This document shows positions 17,982 to 27,000 of a stretch of 64,000 nt of DNA, piece after piece (the first letter of the stretch is position 1; the number at the start of each line of letters is the position of its first letter). Both the position numbers and the translations under genes were made by a program. The DNA comes from Litorisediminicola beolgyonensis (lineage in GTDB: Bacteria > Pseudomonadota > Alphaproteobacteria > Rhodobacterales > Rhodobacteraceae): the NCBI RefSeq assembly GCF_042679605.1, contig NZ_JBHTMU010000004.1, forward strand, positions 1-64,000, given 5' to 3'. The notes under the pieces were generated by a model that saw only the letters and a list, made by a program, of their open reading frames with translations, was not told the DNA's origin and made no database searches.

Positions 17982-18781
17982 GCACTCTTCCCGATCCCCT
18001 CGAAGACGTCCTCGGCAGCCCCGTGGCCACCTCGGAGCCGCTGTCTGGAGGCGATCTGGGGGAGCTGTCGCTGATCACCCTGCGCGACGGTCGCCAACTC
18101 GTGGCCAAGCGCGGCCCCGTGGTCGATGCCGAGGCGCGGATGCTCTCGGCGATGGCGCTTTTGAACGCGCCGGTGCCGCGGCTCCTTCATGCCGAGAAGG
18201 GGCTGATCTGTCTGGAATACCTCAAACCCGCCGAACCCGGCACCCGCGCCTGGCGCGATCTCGGGCAGGCGCTGTCGCAGATGCACAGCTGGGCCGGTCA
18301 GGATTACGGCTGGCGCGAGGATTACGCCTTCGGAACCGTCCGGCTCGACAACACGCCCGGTTCGGACTGGCCCGCCTTCTGGTCCGAGCGGCGGCTCCTG
18401 CCGCTGGCCGAAGACCTGCCCGCGCCGATCCGTGCCCGGGTCGAAGCGCTCGCGGCGGACCTGCCGAACCGCCTGCCCGCCGATCCGAAACCCGCGCTCC
18501 TGCATGGCGATCTCTGGACCGGGAACGTGATCTTCACCGAGGCGCAGGGCTATCTCATCGACCCGGCCTGCTATTACGGCGATGCCGAGGTCGATCTCGC
18601 GATGCTGAGCCTCTTCGGCACGCCCGACCCGACCTTCTGGCGTGGCTACGGGCGGCTCTCGGCCGGATCCGACGAGCGCCGACCGATCTACCAGCTCTTC
18701 CCGGCGCTGGTGCATCTGCAGCTCTTCGGAGACAGCTACCAGGGCCTCGTCACCCGTCTTCTCGACGAGGCGGGCGCCTGA
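17978..18781 (+). CDS. Fructosamine kinase-family protein (FN3K-like)
   Basis: 267 residues of the fructosamine/ketosamine-3-kinase family, which phosphorylates sugars attached to protein amines so that they fall off (deglycation). The kinase-like core is visible: Lys44 in LVAKRG for ATP binding, HGDLWTGN at 176-183 as catalytic loop and IDP at 194-196 as the metal motif. Coupled to ygfZ through a 4-base overlap. A generic aminoglycoside-phosphotransferase fold is the alternative, but the DLWTGN motif favours FN3K. Confidence 0.87.
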   Translation: MSTLPDPLEDVLGSPVATSEPLSGGDLGELSLITLRDGRQLVAKRGPVVDAEARMLSAMALLNAPVPRLLHAEKGLICLEYLKPAEPGTRAWRDLGQALSQMHSWAGQDYGWREDYAFGTVRLDNTPGSDWPAFWSERRLLPLAEDLPAPIRARVEALAADLPNRLPADPKPALLHGDLWTGNVIFTEAQGYLIDPACYYGDAEVDLAMLSLFGTPDPTFWRGYGRLSAGSDERRPIYQLFPALVHLQLFGDSYQGLVTRLLDEAGA

Positions 18782-18789
18782 GCGCCACG

Positions 18790-18814
18790 AAAAAGGGGGC
18801 CGCGCGGCCCCCTT
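18790..18814 (-). terminator. Rho-independent terminator of efp
   Basis: Bases 18793-18814 form a perfect palindrome (AAGGGGGCCGC and its complement). Read on the minus strand it is followed by five T residues, so it ends the efp transcript; on the plus strand the T-run is short, giving at most weak termination after the kinase-like gene. Confidence 0.75.
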
Positions 18815-18838
18815 CCCGTATCCGATCCCGACGGCGTC

Positions 18839-19402
18839 TCAGGCGCGCTCGGAATAATCCATCGTCTCGGTGTTCACGATGATCTTCTCGTCCTGCGCGA
18901 TGAAGGGCGGGACCGAGATGCGCACGCCATTGTCGAGAACGGCAGGCTTGAAGGAGTTGGCCGCGGTCTGGCCCTTCACCACCGGCTCGGTCTCGACGAC
19001 CGTGCAGGTGACCTTCTGCGGCAGCGTCGCGCTCAGCGCCTCGCTGTCGTAGAACTCGACGACGATGGTCATCCCGTCCTGCAGGAACGGCCGCCGCTCG
19101 CCGAGGATGTCGGCCGGCAGTTCGACCTGCTCGAAGGTCTCGGTATCCATGAAGGACAGCATGCCGTCGGTCTCGTAGAGGAACTGCATGTCCTTCTGTT
19201 CGAGCCGCACGCGCTCGACCTTGTCGGCGCTGCGGAACCGCTCGTTCAGCTTCGAGCCGTTGCGCAGGTTCTTCATCTCGACCTGGGCGAACGCGCCGCC
19301 CTTGCCGGGCTTCACGTGGTCGACTTTCACAGCGACCCAGAGCCCGTCATTGTGCTCCAGCACGTTGCCGGGTCGAATCTCGTTTCCGTTGATCTTGGGC
19401 AT
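18839..19402 (-). CDS. efp: Translation elongation factor P
   Basis: 187 residues, three-domain EF-P, which rescues ribosomes stalled at proline runs. The N-terminal MPKINGNEIRPGNVLEHN and KPGKGGAF are diagnostic; Lys34 in the GKGG loop is the residue modified in many bacteria. The frame continues upstream to 19510 but I start at 19402, where the family N-terminus begins. No strong Shine-Dalgarno precedes it. A terminator lies just downstream. The modification enzymes (EpmA/EpmB) are not in the window. Confidence 0.95.
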   Translation of the reverse strand: MPKINGNEIRPGNVLEHNDGLWVAVKVDHVKPGKGGAFAQVEMKNLRNGSKLNERFRSADKVERVRLEQKDMQFLYETDGMLSFMDTETFEQVELPADILGERRPFLQDGMTIVVEFYDSEALSATLPQKVTCTVVETEPVVKGQTAANSFKPAVLDNGVRISVPPFIAQDEKIIVNTETMDYSERA

Positions 19403-19619
19403 GTGACAAAACCATGGCAAAAGGTTGATCATATTTGGCCGCCACCTATATCTGGCCGGTAGCTGCCCTGCAAGCCAACCATATCTCGTGTCGCACCCGC
19501 AGCAAGCCATGCGAATGCCGAATGGGAGCTATGCGTTTGCGGGGTATTCGAATCGGGTGGAATAGGCCATAACGCCCCTCACGCTTGGAACCACAAGACC
19601 AATAATCAAAGGACACACC

Positions 19620-19943
19620 ATGCGAGATTTCGTGGATGGAACGGCATTCAATGCGGAGCAAGGCAACCGTGCCCGCAAGCTCTTTGCCGCTGTCGTTCTC
19701 GCCGCCTTGGACGATGCCATTGCCGATGACAAGAAATACGGCAACGGCCCCGAACAGATCGCCCGCTGGGCACGCTCGCGCGATGGGCGCGAGGTGCTTT
19801 CCTGCGCCGGTATCGACCCCAACGAGCGTGTCGTTTCCGGCCTGATGGAGTTCGTCGCCAAGGGCGTCCGGACCTCGGTCGCCCTGTCGCGCGAAGAGAG
19901 CGAGCGCCGCAACGCGGCGGCACAGCAAGCAGAGGCTGCCTGA
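19620..19943 (+). CDS. Conserved short protein of unknown function (Rhodobacterales type)
   Basis: 107 residues, beginning MRDFVDGTAFNAEQGNRARKLF. It is mostly helical and polar, with an Ala/Glu-rich tail (AAAQQAEAA), no signal peptide and no Cys cluster. Its protein character is strong: a clear frame, its own terminator, and a sequence I associate from memory with Rhodobacterales short conserved proteins (possibly DUF6280, not verifiable here). It is transcribed divergently from efp across 217 bases. Confidence 0.7.
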   Translation: MRDFVDGTAFNAEQGNRARKLFAAVVLAALDDAIADDKKYGNGPEQIARWARSRDGREVLSCAGIDPNERVVSGLMEFVAKGVRTSVALSREESERRNAAAQQAEAA

Positions 19944-19976
19944 CGGCCGCCCTGTTCCGCTGAACAGACCAAACAG

Positions 19977-20009
19977 AAAAAGACGCCTCCTTGCGGAGGC
20001 GTCTTTTTC
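19977..20009. terminator. Bidirectional terminator
   Basis: A ten-base stem AGACGCCTCC / GGAGGCGTCT with loop TTGC (19981-20004) is flanked by A5 on the left and T5 on the right, so it can end transcription from both the 107-aa gene (plus strand) and the convergent acidic-protein gene (minus strand). Confidence 0.85.
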
Positions 20010-20041
20010 ATTTTCAGCGCCAAGGGTTGCGGGCCTGGCGC

Positions 20042-21481
20042 CTACTCGAACTCGGTTCCGCTCAGGGCGCGCTGGATCTCGCGGCGCACCAGCTTGCGGA
20101 CGTTGCGCGTGATCCGCTCGCCAAGGCTGCCCTGCAGCTCCTGGCGCACAATATCGGACACCATCTCGCGCAGCATGTCCTCGTCGATGAGGGCCGCCCG
20201 CTCCTGCCGCATCGCCGCGGCAAGGTCGAGGCGGTGTTCACCGCTGGCCGTGGCAGTGCGGCGCGGCGTCACGGTATCGTGCTCGCCAGGCGCAAACCGG
20301 GTGCTCGCATCGATCGTCGGCCGCGCGGGACGCGTCGGGATCACGCGCTCCGGAGCCCGGCCTCGCGGCGCGGGTGGCACCGGCTCGTCTTCGGGCTCGT
20401 CGATGGTCTCGGGATAGGTCTCGGTCGCGACCGCCTCTTCGACCGCATCGTCGAGATCGGCATCCTGCCAGGGCTGCGCCTCGCCGAGGATCGCAGCGAA
20501 GGCGGCATTTCCACCGGAGCCGTCCTCGCCGTCCCATTCCTCGTCCGAGCGCGCGATCATCGCTTCGAGCTCGGCGATCTTCTGCTCAAGGCTGACCTTG
20601 ATGCGGTCGCCCGTCTCGCCCTGCTCTCCCGCATCAGAGGTCGGGTCCGCTTCGCGCGCAGCCGTCACCGACGCGCGCTGCGCCTCGTCATCCTGAACCG
20701 AGGCCGGACCGTCGGATTCCCAGTCGTCCTCCGAGGCCGCGTCGTTGAATTGATCTTCCGTTGCGTCGACCTCCGCACCGATCTCTGCGGGCTCCCAGTC
20801 GTCGTCGCTTTCATCCTCGGTTTCCTCGGATGCCAGGGCCTCGGTCACGGCGGCGATCTCGCTCCGGACCAGACGTTCGAGCATCGCGCGCGCACCGGTT
20901 CCGGACGTGCCCGATGTCTCGAGCTCCTCGGCGACGTCCATCGACGTATCAGGTTCGTCGGCCAGAGCGTCGGCGCCGTCCGCTGCGCCCTCGAGCACAT
21001 CGTCCTCGTCCGCGTCGTCGTCCCAGGCCGCCTCGTCTTCGAGCTCGGCCAGGTCGTCGTCGTCCTCGTGATCGGACCCGTAGAGAGCTGCGTCGAACTC
21101 GTCGTCTTCCGCGCCGGTCGCGCGCCGAAATTCGAACTGATCGCGCGTTTCCGTCGCGCTGTCCGGCTGGGACAGGCTGTCCCGCTCGTGCAGGAACTGG
21201 CTGTCCTCGGTCTGCGTGTCCGCGACGACCTCATCCAGGTCGATCTGCGCCTCCGTTTCCTCCGCGTCGAAGGCCTCCGGCTCGGGCTCGGACGGCTCTT
21301 CATCCGGCACGCGGAGCGCCGGCGACAGGACGAGCTTTTCGGACAGCGCCGGACCGCCGAACGAGGATCTGTCCGGGGAGGGCCGCGCCGGTGGGGCCGA
21401 ACTGCGACCGCTCTCGGCCACCAGACGGCGGATCGACGAGAGCACGTCCTCGATTTCGCTATTGCTTACGGGTTTCGACAT
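20042..21481 (-). CDS. PopZ-like acidic protein (DUF2497-type layout)
   Basis: 479 residues when started at the ATG giving MSKPVSNSEIEDVLSSIRRLVAE. The N-terminal helix resembles the MEEILASIRRII start of PopZ/DUF2497 proteins; the middle 300 residues are extremely acidic and Pro/Glu/Asp rich, hence probably disordered; the C-terminus (MVSDIVRQELQ then RNVRKLVRREIQRALSG) is a pair of amphipathic helices. This three-part layout is that of PopZ, the polar organising hub of alphaproteobacteria, though the C-terminal helices differ in detail and are basic. Function as a polar scaffold is inference. Confidence 0.6.
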   Translation of the reverse strand: MSKPVSNSEIEDVLSSIRRLVAESGRSSAPPARPSPDRSSFGGPALSEKLVLSPALRVPDEEPSEPEPEAFDAEETEAQIDLDEVVADTQTEDSQFLHERDSLSQPDSATETRDQFEFRRATGAEDDEFDAALYGSDHEDDDDLAELEDEAAWDDDADEDDVLEGAADGADALADEPDTSMDVAEELETSGTSGTGARAMLERLVRSEIAAVTEALASEETEDESDDDWEPAEIGAEVDATEDQFNDAASEDDWESDGPASVQDDEAQRASVTAAREADPTSDAGEQGETGDRIKVSLEQKIAELEAMIARSDEEWDGEDGSGGNAAFAAILGEAQPWQDADLDDAVEEAVATETYPETIDEPEDEPVPPAPRGRAPERVIPTRPARPTIDASTRFAPGEHDTVTPRRTATASGEHRLDLAAAMRQERAALIDEDMLREMVSDIVRQELQGSLGERITRNVRKLVRREIQRALSGTEFE

Positions 21482-21550
21482 ATCTGCACCATTCTGCCTC
21501 GACGCGAGCCTACTGAGACGCCCGAGTCGGAGCAACAGATGGAGAAAATT

Positions 21551-22960
21551 CTACTCTTTTCCCAGCGCCTTCAGGACACGATCCAGCTGATCGCCCTGCT
21601 TTGTTCTGAAAGGAGCATCCTTTACCAGCTTGTAGTACTCGGTCGGATCGTAGCGCTGGACGGGGAGCCGCAGATCCTCGGCGGTGAGCTGGCCGATGGC
21701 AGCGAGCACGTTATAGGCCGCGAGATACTCGTCGACCGTTGCCGAAATCAGCGTGGTCCGGGCGTCGAGAAGCTCCTGCTCGGCATCGAGCACGTCGAGC
21801 GTGGTGCGTGCGCCGAGGGTCGCCTCTTCCCGGACGCCCTCGAAGGCCACGCGCGAGGCGCGGACCTGGTTCTGACCGGCGGCGATATTGGCGCGCGCAA
21901 CGTTGAGCTGGACATAGGCGTTGGCGACGGTCTGGCGGACCTGCTCGGTGACCTGGAGCAGGAGCGCGCGCTGCTGGTCGCGCTCGGCCATGGCCTGACG
22001 CACCAGCGAGGACAACTCGCCGCCGCGATAGATCGGACCCGTGGCGCCGAGGCTGATCTCGCCGGTCTGCGCCCAGGCGTCGCCATCGAGGCTGTCGCTG
22101 AACCCGGCGCGGCCCTGAAGGGTCACGGTGGGCTTGCGCTGAAGCTTCGCGATCGCGATGCCCAGCTCGGACAAGGTCACGCGGCGCTGCTGGGCGCGAA
22201 TCTCGGGATGGGTCCGAAGCGCCACGCCGGTGGCCGCATCGACGCTGCCCGGGAGGCTCGGCAGCGCGGAGGGCGGCTGCAGCGGTCCGGGCCGGCTGCC
22301 GACGGCGGCCAGGTATTCCTCTTGCGCGATCACCACGTTGCCCTGCGCCACCGCAAGCGCCGACCGGGTCGCGGCCAGACGCGCTTCGGCGAGAGAGACA
22401 TCCGTGCGGGTCACTTCGCCCACTTCGAAGCGGTCGCGCGCGGCGCGCAGTTCCTGCTGGATCAGCCGGTTGTTGCTTTGCCGCAGATCGACGTTCAGAA
22501 GCGCGCGACGCAGTTCGAAAAACGCCTCGGTCGCGCGCAGGAAGACCTGCTGCTCGGTCGAGATCAGCTCGTCGCGCGCGACGAGCACCGCCTCCTTGGC
22601 GACATCGACGCCCATCTTGTTGCGGCCGAAATCATAGACGGTCCATTCGGCCGAGAGGCCCAGGATCGCGCTGTCCTCGACCTGCGACACCGACTGAGAA
22701 ACGCCCGGCAAGCCGCTGAAGGTCTTGGTGTATTCGCGCTGGATCTCGGCGCTCCAGTTCAGCACCGGGCGCAGCTCGGCCACCGCCTGCGCGACATCTT
22801 CGTCGGCGGCGCGCAGCACCGCGCGGTTCTGGTCGATGAGACCCGAGGTCTTGTAGGCGCCGACCAGCGCATCCGCGAGCGTGTCGGACTGGGCGGCTTG
22901 CGCCGCGGCCAGTGACAGGAACGCCGCCACCACGGGCCGCAAGAATCTGCGCGGAATCAT
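21551..22960 (-). CDS. tolC: TolC-family outer-membrane efflux protein
   Basis: 469 residues when started at ATG 22960, which follows AAGGGAT; the first about 25 residues are a signal peptide (ending AAQAAQS). Two OEP repeats follow, with the characteristic AVAELRPVLNWS, Gln/Asn-rich helices and VYDFGRNKMG. TolC trimers form the outer-membrane channel and periplasmic tunnel of type I secretion and RND efflux pumps. The pump partner is not encoded next to it, as usual for tolC. The acidic PopZ-like gene lies downstream. Confidence 0.92.
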   Translation of the reverse strand: MIPRRFLRPVVAAFLSLAAAQAAQSDTLADALVGAYKTSGLIDQNRAVLRAADEDVAQAVAELRPVLNWSAEIQREYTKTFSGLPGVSQSVSQVEDSAILGLSAEWTVYDFGRNKMGVDVAKEAVLVARDELISTEQQVFLRATEAFFELRRALLNVDLRQSNNRLIQQELRAARDRFEVGEVTRTDVSLAEARLAATRSALAVAQGNVVIAQEEYLAAVGSRPGPLQPPSALPSLPGSVDAATGVALRTHPEIRAQQRRVTLSELGIAIAKLQRKPTVTLQGRAGFSDSLDGDAWAQTGEISLGATGPIYRGGELSSLVRQAMAERDQQRALLLQVTEQVRQTVANAYVQLNVARANIAAGQNQVRASRVAFEGVREEATLGARTTLDVLDAEQELLDARTTLISATVDEYLAAYNVLAAIGQLTAEDLRLPVQRYDPTEYYKLVKDAPFRTKQGDQLDRVLKALGKE

Positions 22961-23038
22961 ATCAACCAATCCCTTTTCAACGGCACAAGAGAGCCCTGTT
23001 CTCATCCAAAATTGCCGCGGGCAGCGCCCGCCATCGCC

Positions 23039-23692
23039 TCAGAGTGCGAATTCCGTCTTGCGCTCGAACCCCTTCAGGATAGGCGCGCCGGCGTTGAACG
23101 CGAAGCGCCAAGTGAGATGGCCATCGAGCTTGTGGCCGATCCGCACCGTCCCGAGTGCCTTGTCCATGAAAATGCAGGCGATCCGCCCGCCCTCCTTGAG
23201 CTGGTCGGCAATCCCCTCCGGCAGCACCTCGATCCCGCCCTCGATGATGATCGCATCATAGGGGCCGTGCTCGGGCGCGCCCTCGGCCATCGGGCCTTCC
23301 TTGAGGATCACGGCGTCGGCATGGTGCTCGGCCAGAAGGTCCTGCGCCTCACGGGCAAGGTCCTCCTCTTCCTCGACCGCCACCACGGCCTCGGCGATCT
23401 GGGCGATCACCGCGGCCGAGTAGCCGTAGCCAGAGCCGATATCGAGCACGAGCATGCTGTCATCGAGCGCCAGCGCGTCCAGCATCTTGCCGAAGGTGCG
23501 CGGCTCGAGAACGACACGCCCCTTGGAGAGGGTGACGTTCTCGCTCGCATAGGCGACCTCGGCCTTTTCGCTCGGCAGGAACGCCTCGCGCGGGACGTCG
23601 AGCATCGCCGCGATGATGGGAAACTTGGTTACATCCGACGGGCGCACCTGGGTGTCGACCATCATCCGGCGGCGCGAGGCGAAATCTGTCAT
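23039..23692 (-). CDS. Protein-L-isoaspartate O-methyltransferase-family protein
   Basis: 217 residues from the ATG at 23692 (MTDFASRRRMMVDTQ). The S-adenosylmethionine motif VLDIGSGYGYSAAV lies at 82-95, and the family fold follows: VVAVEEEEDLA, YDAIIIEGG. In this Rhodobacterales branch the gene often sits directly upstream of tolC, as here. PCMT enzymes repair isoaspartyl residues in aged proteins; whether this branch keeps that activity is not known, since the N-terminal substrate motifs differ from classical Pcm. Confidence 0.8.
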   Translation of the reverse strand: MTDFASRRRMMVDTQVRPSDVTKFPIIAAMLDVPREAFLPSEKAEVAYASENVTLSKGRVVLEPRTFGKMLDALALDDSMLVLDIGSGYGYSAAVIAQIAEAVVAVEEEEDLAREAQDLLAEHHADAVILKEGPMAEGAPEHGPYDAIIIEGGIEVLPEGIADQLKEGGRIACIFMDKALGTVRIGHKLDGHLTWRFAFNAGAPILKGFERKTEFAL

Positions 23693-23811
23693 CTGCCAAA
23701 CTCTTCCGTTCAGATCCTTCAAGAGGGTTCTGACACAGAAGGACAATGGCGGCAACGCGCGCCGAACCTCGACCGGCGCCTTTCAGCGCCCGGCGGATCC
23801 GGCGCGCCTCG

Positions 23812-24885
23812 TTATTCCGCTTGGGTGGCGCTCGGGGTCGCCTGAACCGGCGCCGGGCGCGTTTCGTTCGCGAGCGCGAGGACGATCACGAGAACCGGAA
23901 TGGCCACGATCCCGCCGATCGGCCCCCAGAACCAGAGACCGAAGACCAGAACCGCGAAGACGAGAAGCGGGTTCAGCGAGACATGTTTGCTGACGAGCGA
24001 CGGGGTGACGAACTGCGCCTCGGCCATGTTCAGGGTCAGGTAACCCACCAGGGGCGCGACCACCATGAAGCCGTCATAGTTGATCAGCCCCGACAGCAGG
24101 AGGCCGAGCATCATCACCCCCGGCCCGACATAGAGCACGAAGTTCAGAAGCGCGGCGGCCAGTCCCCAGACGATCGGCAGCGGCAGGCCGATGGCCGTCA
24201 GATACGCCATCAGCGCGAAGCCCAAGGCGAAGTTGATGATCGTGATGGTCACAAAGTAGCGCGACACCAAGTATTCGGCGGTGTGAAAGCGCCGACGGAT
24301 CGAGGTGGTCTCGCCCGCGCTCCCGATGCGCTTGGCGAGCGAGCCGTAGACCTCGAGCCGCGTCACGAGGAAGAAGTAGAACGTCCCCGCGAAGATCAGC
24401 GCCTTGCCGAGGATCAGCGGCGCGAGAAACACCGCATCGGTCGCCGAGGGCAGTTTGGCAGCGGGGCTGTCCTCGCCATCGCTGCTGCTGTCCTTGGCCA
24501 CGTCGCTGGCAGCACCCAGCGCTTCTGTCATCTCTTCGTTCATGTCCTCGATATTGCGGAAAGTCTGCTGCATGTCGAAGATGAGACCGCGCAGTTCCAG
24601 CTTGATCGAGGGCACGGCCTCCATGATCCGGCGGAAGATCGGCTCGAGCGCGAAGATCAGGGCCACCAGCGCCAGGACCGTGGCCAGAAGAATCAGGAAC
24701 GCGCCGTAACCCTCTTTTATTCCGAGCTTTTTGAAGAGGTCCATGATCGGTGCGAAGATGACGCCGGTCACCACCGCGAGCGTCATCGGCGCCGCGATGT
24801 CGCGGGCGAGCGACAACACCGCGCCACAGACGACGATGGCGATCAAGAGGATCGGCACACGGATATTGTCGGGAACGTCGCGCAT
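23812..24885 (-). CDS. AI-2E family transporter
   Basis: 357 residues with about eight membrane segments in the AI-2E (TqsA/PerM) pattern: two helices at the N-terminus, a soluble segment (about 80-150), then a helix bundle ending GLWFWGPIGGIVAIPVLVIV. Family members move autoinducer-2 or Na+/H+; the substrate here is unknown. AAAGGA precedes the start. Confidence 0.85.
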   Translation of the reverse strand: MRDVPDNIRVPILLIAIVVCGAVLSLARDIAAPMTLAVVTGVIFAPIMDLFKKLGIKEGYGAFLILLATVLALVALIFALEPIFRRIMEAVPSIKLELRGLIFDMQQTFRNIEDMNEEMTEALGAASDVAKDSSSDGEDSPAAKLPSATDAVFLAPLILGKALIFAGTFYFFLVTRLEVYGSLAKRIGSAGETTSIRRRFHTAEYLVSRYFVTITIINFALGFALMAYLTAIGLPLPIVWGLAAALLNFVLYVGPGVMMLGLLLSGLINYDGFMVVAPLVGYLTLNMAEAQFVTPSLVSKHVSLNPLLVFAVLVFGLWFWGPIGGIVAIPVLVIVLALANETRPAPVQATPSATQAE

Positions 24886-24957
24886 CGAAAGTCCTTTGGA
24901 TCAGGGCGCGGGACGCGGGTCCCGCAGGAGGTCAGTCAGTTCCGCCGAAATCTTGGA

Positions 24958-25329
24958 TCAGTCGGCGTGCTGATCACCGGTCTTGCGCGGTGCGCGGGTG
25001 CGTCGGCCTGCGGTGAACCCGACGATCAACCCCTCGATGATATGCGCGACGGGCAGCGCCATCGCCTCCGAGGTCGTGGCCGGAACGGGACGCGGCGGCA
25101 GACGGCCCACCATGCGGGAGATTGCGAAACAGATCAGTCCGAGACCGAAGAAGAGACCGCCCAGAACTTGCGCAGCAAAAAGAGCGCCCTTCCAGGCGCT
25201 TAAAATCATGAAAAGGGCCGATCCGAGAAAGGCAATCCCCGTCAGCAGGAAGACGAGGCCGACAATAGAAAAGGCCGCCGCCCGGGCCTTTCGGCGGGCG
25301 GCGAACTCTAGGTAAGGAAAGAAGCCCAT
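24958..25329 (-). CDS. Putative holin-X-like / phage-holin-family membrane protein
   Basis: 123 residues with two membrane segments near 18-41 and 52-71 and a polar Arg/Pro-rich C-terminus. The layout fits the Actinobacterial Holin-X / DUF1469-like small membrane proteins that commonly accompany DUF883 genes. It follows the DUF883 gene with a 2-base gap, so the pair forms an operon probably serving the inner membrane or stress response; a lytic holin role is unlikely here since this is core chromosome. Confidence 0.7.
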   Translation of the reverse strand: MGFFPYLEFAARRKARAAAFSIVGLVFLLTGIAFLGSALFMILSAWKGALFAAQVLGGLFFGLGLICFAISRMVGRLPPRPVPATTSEAMALPVAHIIEGLIVGFTAGRRTRAPRKTGDQHAD

Positions 25330-25331
25330 TC

Positions 25332-25679
25332 TTACTTCCGAGAGGTCACGAGACCGATCAGGAACCCGACCGCGACCGCGATGCCGACCGCGGTGCCCGG
25401 CTGGCGACGGATCGATTCAAGCACTTGATCCTGGGTATCGTGCGCGTAGCGCTGCGCGTCGTCGAAGCGCTCACGGCCTTCGCGGCGCAGCCGCTCGATC
25501 CGGTCACGCGCCATCTCGACGGTCTCGTCCTTCCGACGCACGCCGATCTCGGTGATCATGTCGGTCAGCGATGCGAGGTCGGCCTTCAACGCGGCCATCT
25601 GGTCCGCGAGTGCGTCCACGTCGTTGCCAGCCGCTTGGTTGGCGCGGGCTTCCGCTTCTTTCAGCTTGGCTTCCGCCAT
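25332..25679 (-). CDS. DUF883 (YqjD/ElaB-like) membrane-anchored protein
   Basis: 115 residues: a long helical, charged N-terminal part (KLKEAEARANQAA... DERFDDAQRYAHDTQDQ) and a single C-terminal membrane helix (PGTAVGIAVAVGFLIGLVTSRK). This is the DUF883 signature; E. coli homologues YqjD/ElaB are inner-membrane, ribosome-associated stationary-phase proteins. Forms an operon with the holin-X-like gene. Confidence 0.85.
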   Translation of the reverse strand: MAEAKLKEAEARANQAAGNDVDALADQMAALKADLASLTDMITEIGVRRKDETVEMARDRIERLRREGRERFDDAQRYAHDTQDQVLESIRRQPGTAVGIAVAVGFLIGLVTSRK

Positions 25680-25774
25680 CTCTTGTCCTCCTGGACGAAT
25701 TCGTTGCGGTAGGAAACGCAGACACAGGTCCCAAGGTTCCCGCTTTTGCTCAACCTTCCGTACCGGGATTGCGC

Positions 25775-25803
25775 TTGACGCTGACGCGCGCGGCTTCTAC
25801 ACG
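25775..25803 (+). promoter_or_regulatory. Probable promoter of tRNA-Cys
   Basis: TTGACG (25775-25780) and TACACG (25798-25803) are 17 bases apart and the -10 box ends 17 bases before the tRNA-Cys 5' end. Confidence 0.5.
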
Positions 25804-25820
25804 GAGCATCACTCTGGCGA

Positions 25821-25894
25821 GGCGAGTTGGCGGAGTGGTGACGCAGCGGATTGCAAATCCGTGTACACCGGTTCGATTCCGGTACTCGCCTCCA
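25821..25894 (+). tRNA. tRNA-Cys (anticodon GCA)
   Basis: A full cloverleaf of 74 bases with encoded CCA: acceptor GGCGAGT / ACTCGCC, anticodon loop TTGCAAA centred on GCA, T arm with GGTTCGATTCC. Its last 48 bases form attL of the integrated element that follows; the gene itself stays intact because the element restores the 3' end. Confidence 0.97.
25847..25894 (+). repeat. attL, 48-bp direct repeat in tRNA-Cys
   Basis: 48 bases covering the anticodon stem-loop to CCA end of tRNA-Cys recur without mismatch at 43101-43148. The bases on either side differ (G versus C upstream, A versus C downstream), which fixes the limits. Confidence 0.95.
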
Positions 25895-25962
25895 ATGCTT
25901 TCAGACACTTGCGTCACCTTCTTCTTCCTTGTGCTCGATGTTTGAAACAGCCGTTGAAACAT

Positions 25963-26991
25963 TCACGTTTCGGTCTTGTTCTGTTCAAAGCTGTCGCGCA
26001 GCTTCTGCGCTCTTGTAGCCAGCTCCCGCTGACGAACCCTGCCTCCGTATTTTTTCAGCATCTCAACCCCGGAGTGGCCGGTTACGGCCTTAACCATCTC
26101 GTCGTCACAACCTGACTGATAAAGCTCGATGGTCGCGTTCTTCCGAAGGCCATGTGTCACGTATGACGTCGCATCCGGATGCTTCATGCGCGCCTTCACC
26201 TTCCGCATTTCCTCGGCGATTACGCGATACGTCACTGGCCGCCCCTGAGCGTCAGTGACGAGCCGAACGCCCTTCTTTTCAACCGTGGCCAGATACGCCT
26301 TCAGACGGTCGGTGAGAGGTATCCAAAGTTTTTTGTCGCCCTTGCCTTGGGTGAAGTCGTACTCACCATCTTTGAAGTGGCCCCAGGTCATTTTGATAAC
26401 ATCGCCGATCCTCTGACCCGTCCCGAGACAAAGTTCATAGACAAGACGAGCGCGGTCTGGAGCGAGCGCCTCGAACTCCTCGCGGACACTGTCAGGCCAC
26501 GGCTGCCAGCCGTCACTCTCCTGCTTGAAGAGCGGGACGCCTTTGGCCGGGTTGTGCTGTTCGGATTTCAGGTAGCCGATCAGGTGGGCGTGGTTCATCA
26601 GGACCACGAGGACCTGGACCAGATAGTTCGCTGCACGCCAACGGTCCGCGTTCGCGCGGTGCAGTTCGTACACGTGGCGGCGCTCCACTTTGGCAGGGTC
26701 CTTGTCACCCCAAATCTTGCGGATGTGCCCGATGTACTTCCTGTAGTCAGCTTGCGTCCGGGGTTTCCGGCTCTTGAAGGAATCGCTCTCGTAGTAACTG
26801 AGGATCAGTGCCTCGAATGTGCGCTTCGACGGGATCGGCTGTCTGCCCGTGAGGAGGAGTTTATAGTGCGTCCAGAACTCGTCTGAGCCGGGCTCCTCCT
26901 TCATCATGACGGACTGCCCACGCGAGCGGCGGATGAAGCGGATGTATCCGCGATCCTCGTACACGTACTTGGGCAGCGCCTTTTTTGTCAT
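25963..26991 (-). CDS. int: Tyrosine-type phage integrase
   Basis: 342 residues of the tyrosine recombinase family. The catalytic set can be placed: Arg194 in GTGQRIGD, His280-x-x-Arg283 in THGLRKN, His306 in TGHSG and the nucleophile Tyr315 in KKYGG. The N-terminal third contains a SAM-like core-binding domain (about 55-150). The gene's 3' end is 69 bases from attL, the normal position for an integrase using the tRNA-Cys site, so it probably catalyses integration and excision of the 17-kb element. Confidence 0.93.
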   Translation of the reverse strand: MTKKALPKYVYEDRGYIRFIRRSRGQSVMMKEEPGSDEFWTHYKLLLTGRQPIPSKRTFEALILSYYESDSFKSRKPRTQADYRKYIGHIRKIWGDKDPAKVERRHVYELHRANADRWRAANYLVQVLVVLMNHAHLIGYLKSEQHNPAKGVPLFKQESDGWQPWPDSVREEFEALAPDRARLVYELCLGTGQRIGDVIKMTWGHFKDGEYDFTQGKGDKKLWIPLTDRLKAYLATVEKKGVRLVTDAQGRPVTYRVIAEEMRKVKARMKHPDATSYVTHGLRKNATIELYQSGCDDEMVKAVTGHSGVEMLKKYGGRVRQRELATRAQKLRDSFEQNKTET

Positions 26992-27000
26992 CGGAATTTA

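Noticed and set aside
19991..22915. 974-codon plus-strand open frame
   Set aside because: It is antisense to the PopZ-like and TolC-family genes, rich in Arg/His/Gly as expected from GC-rich shadow frames, and lacks any domain.
24958..25329. Phage lysis holin for the neighbouring element
   Set aside because: It lies outside the att repeats, is paired with DUF883 as in many core genomes, and has no endolysin partner.
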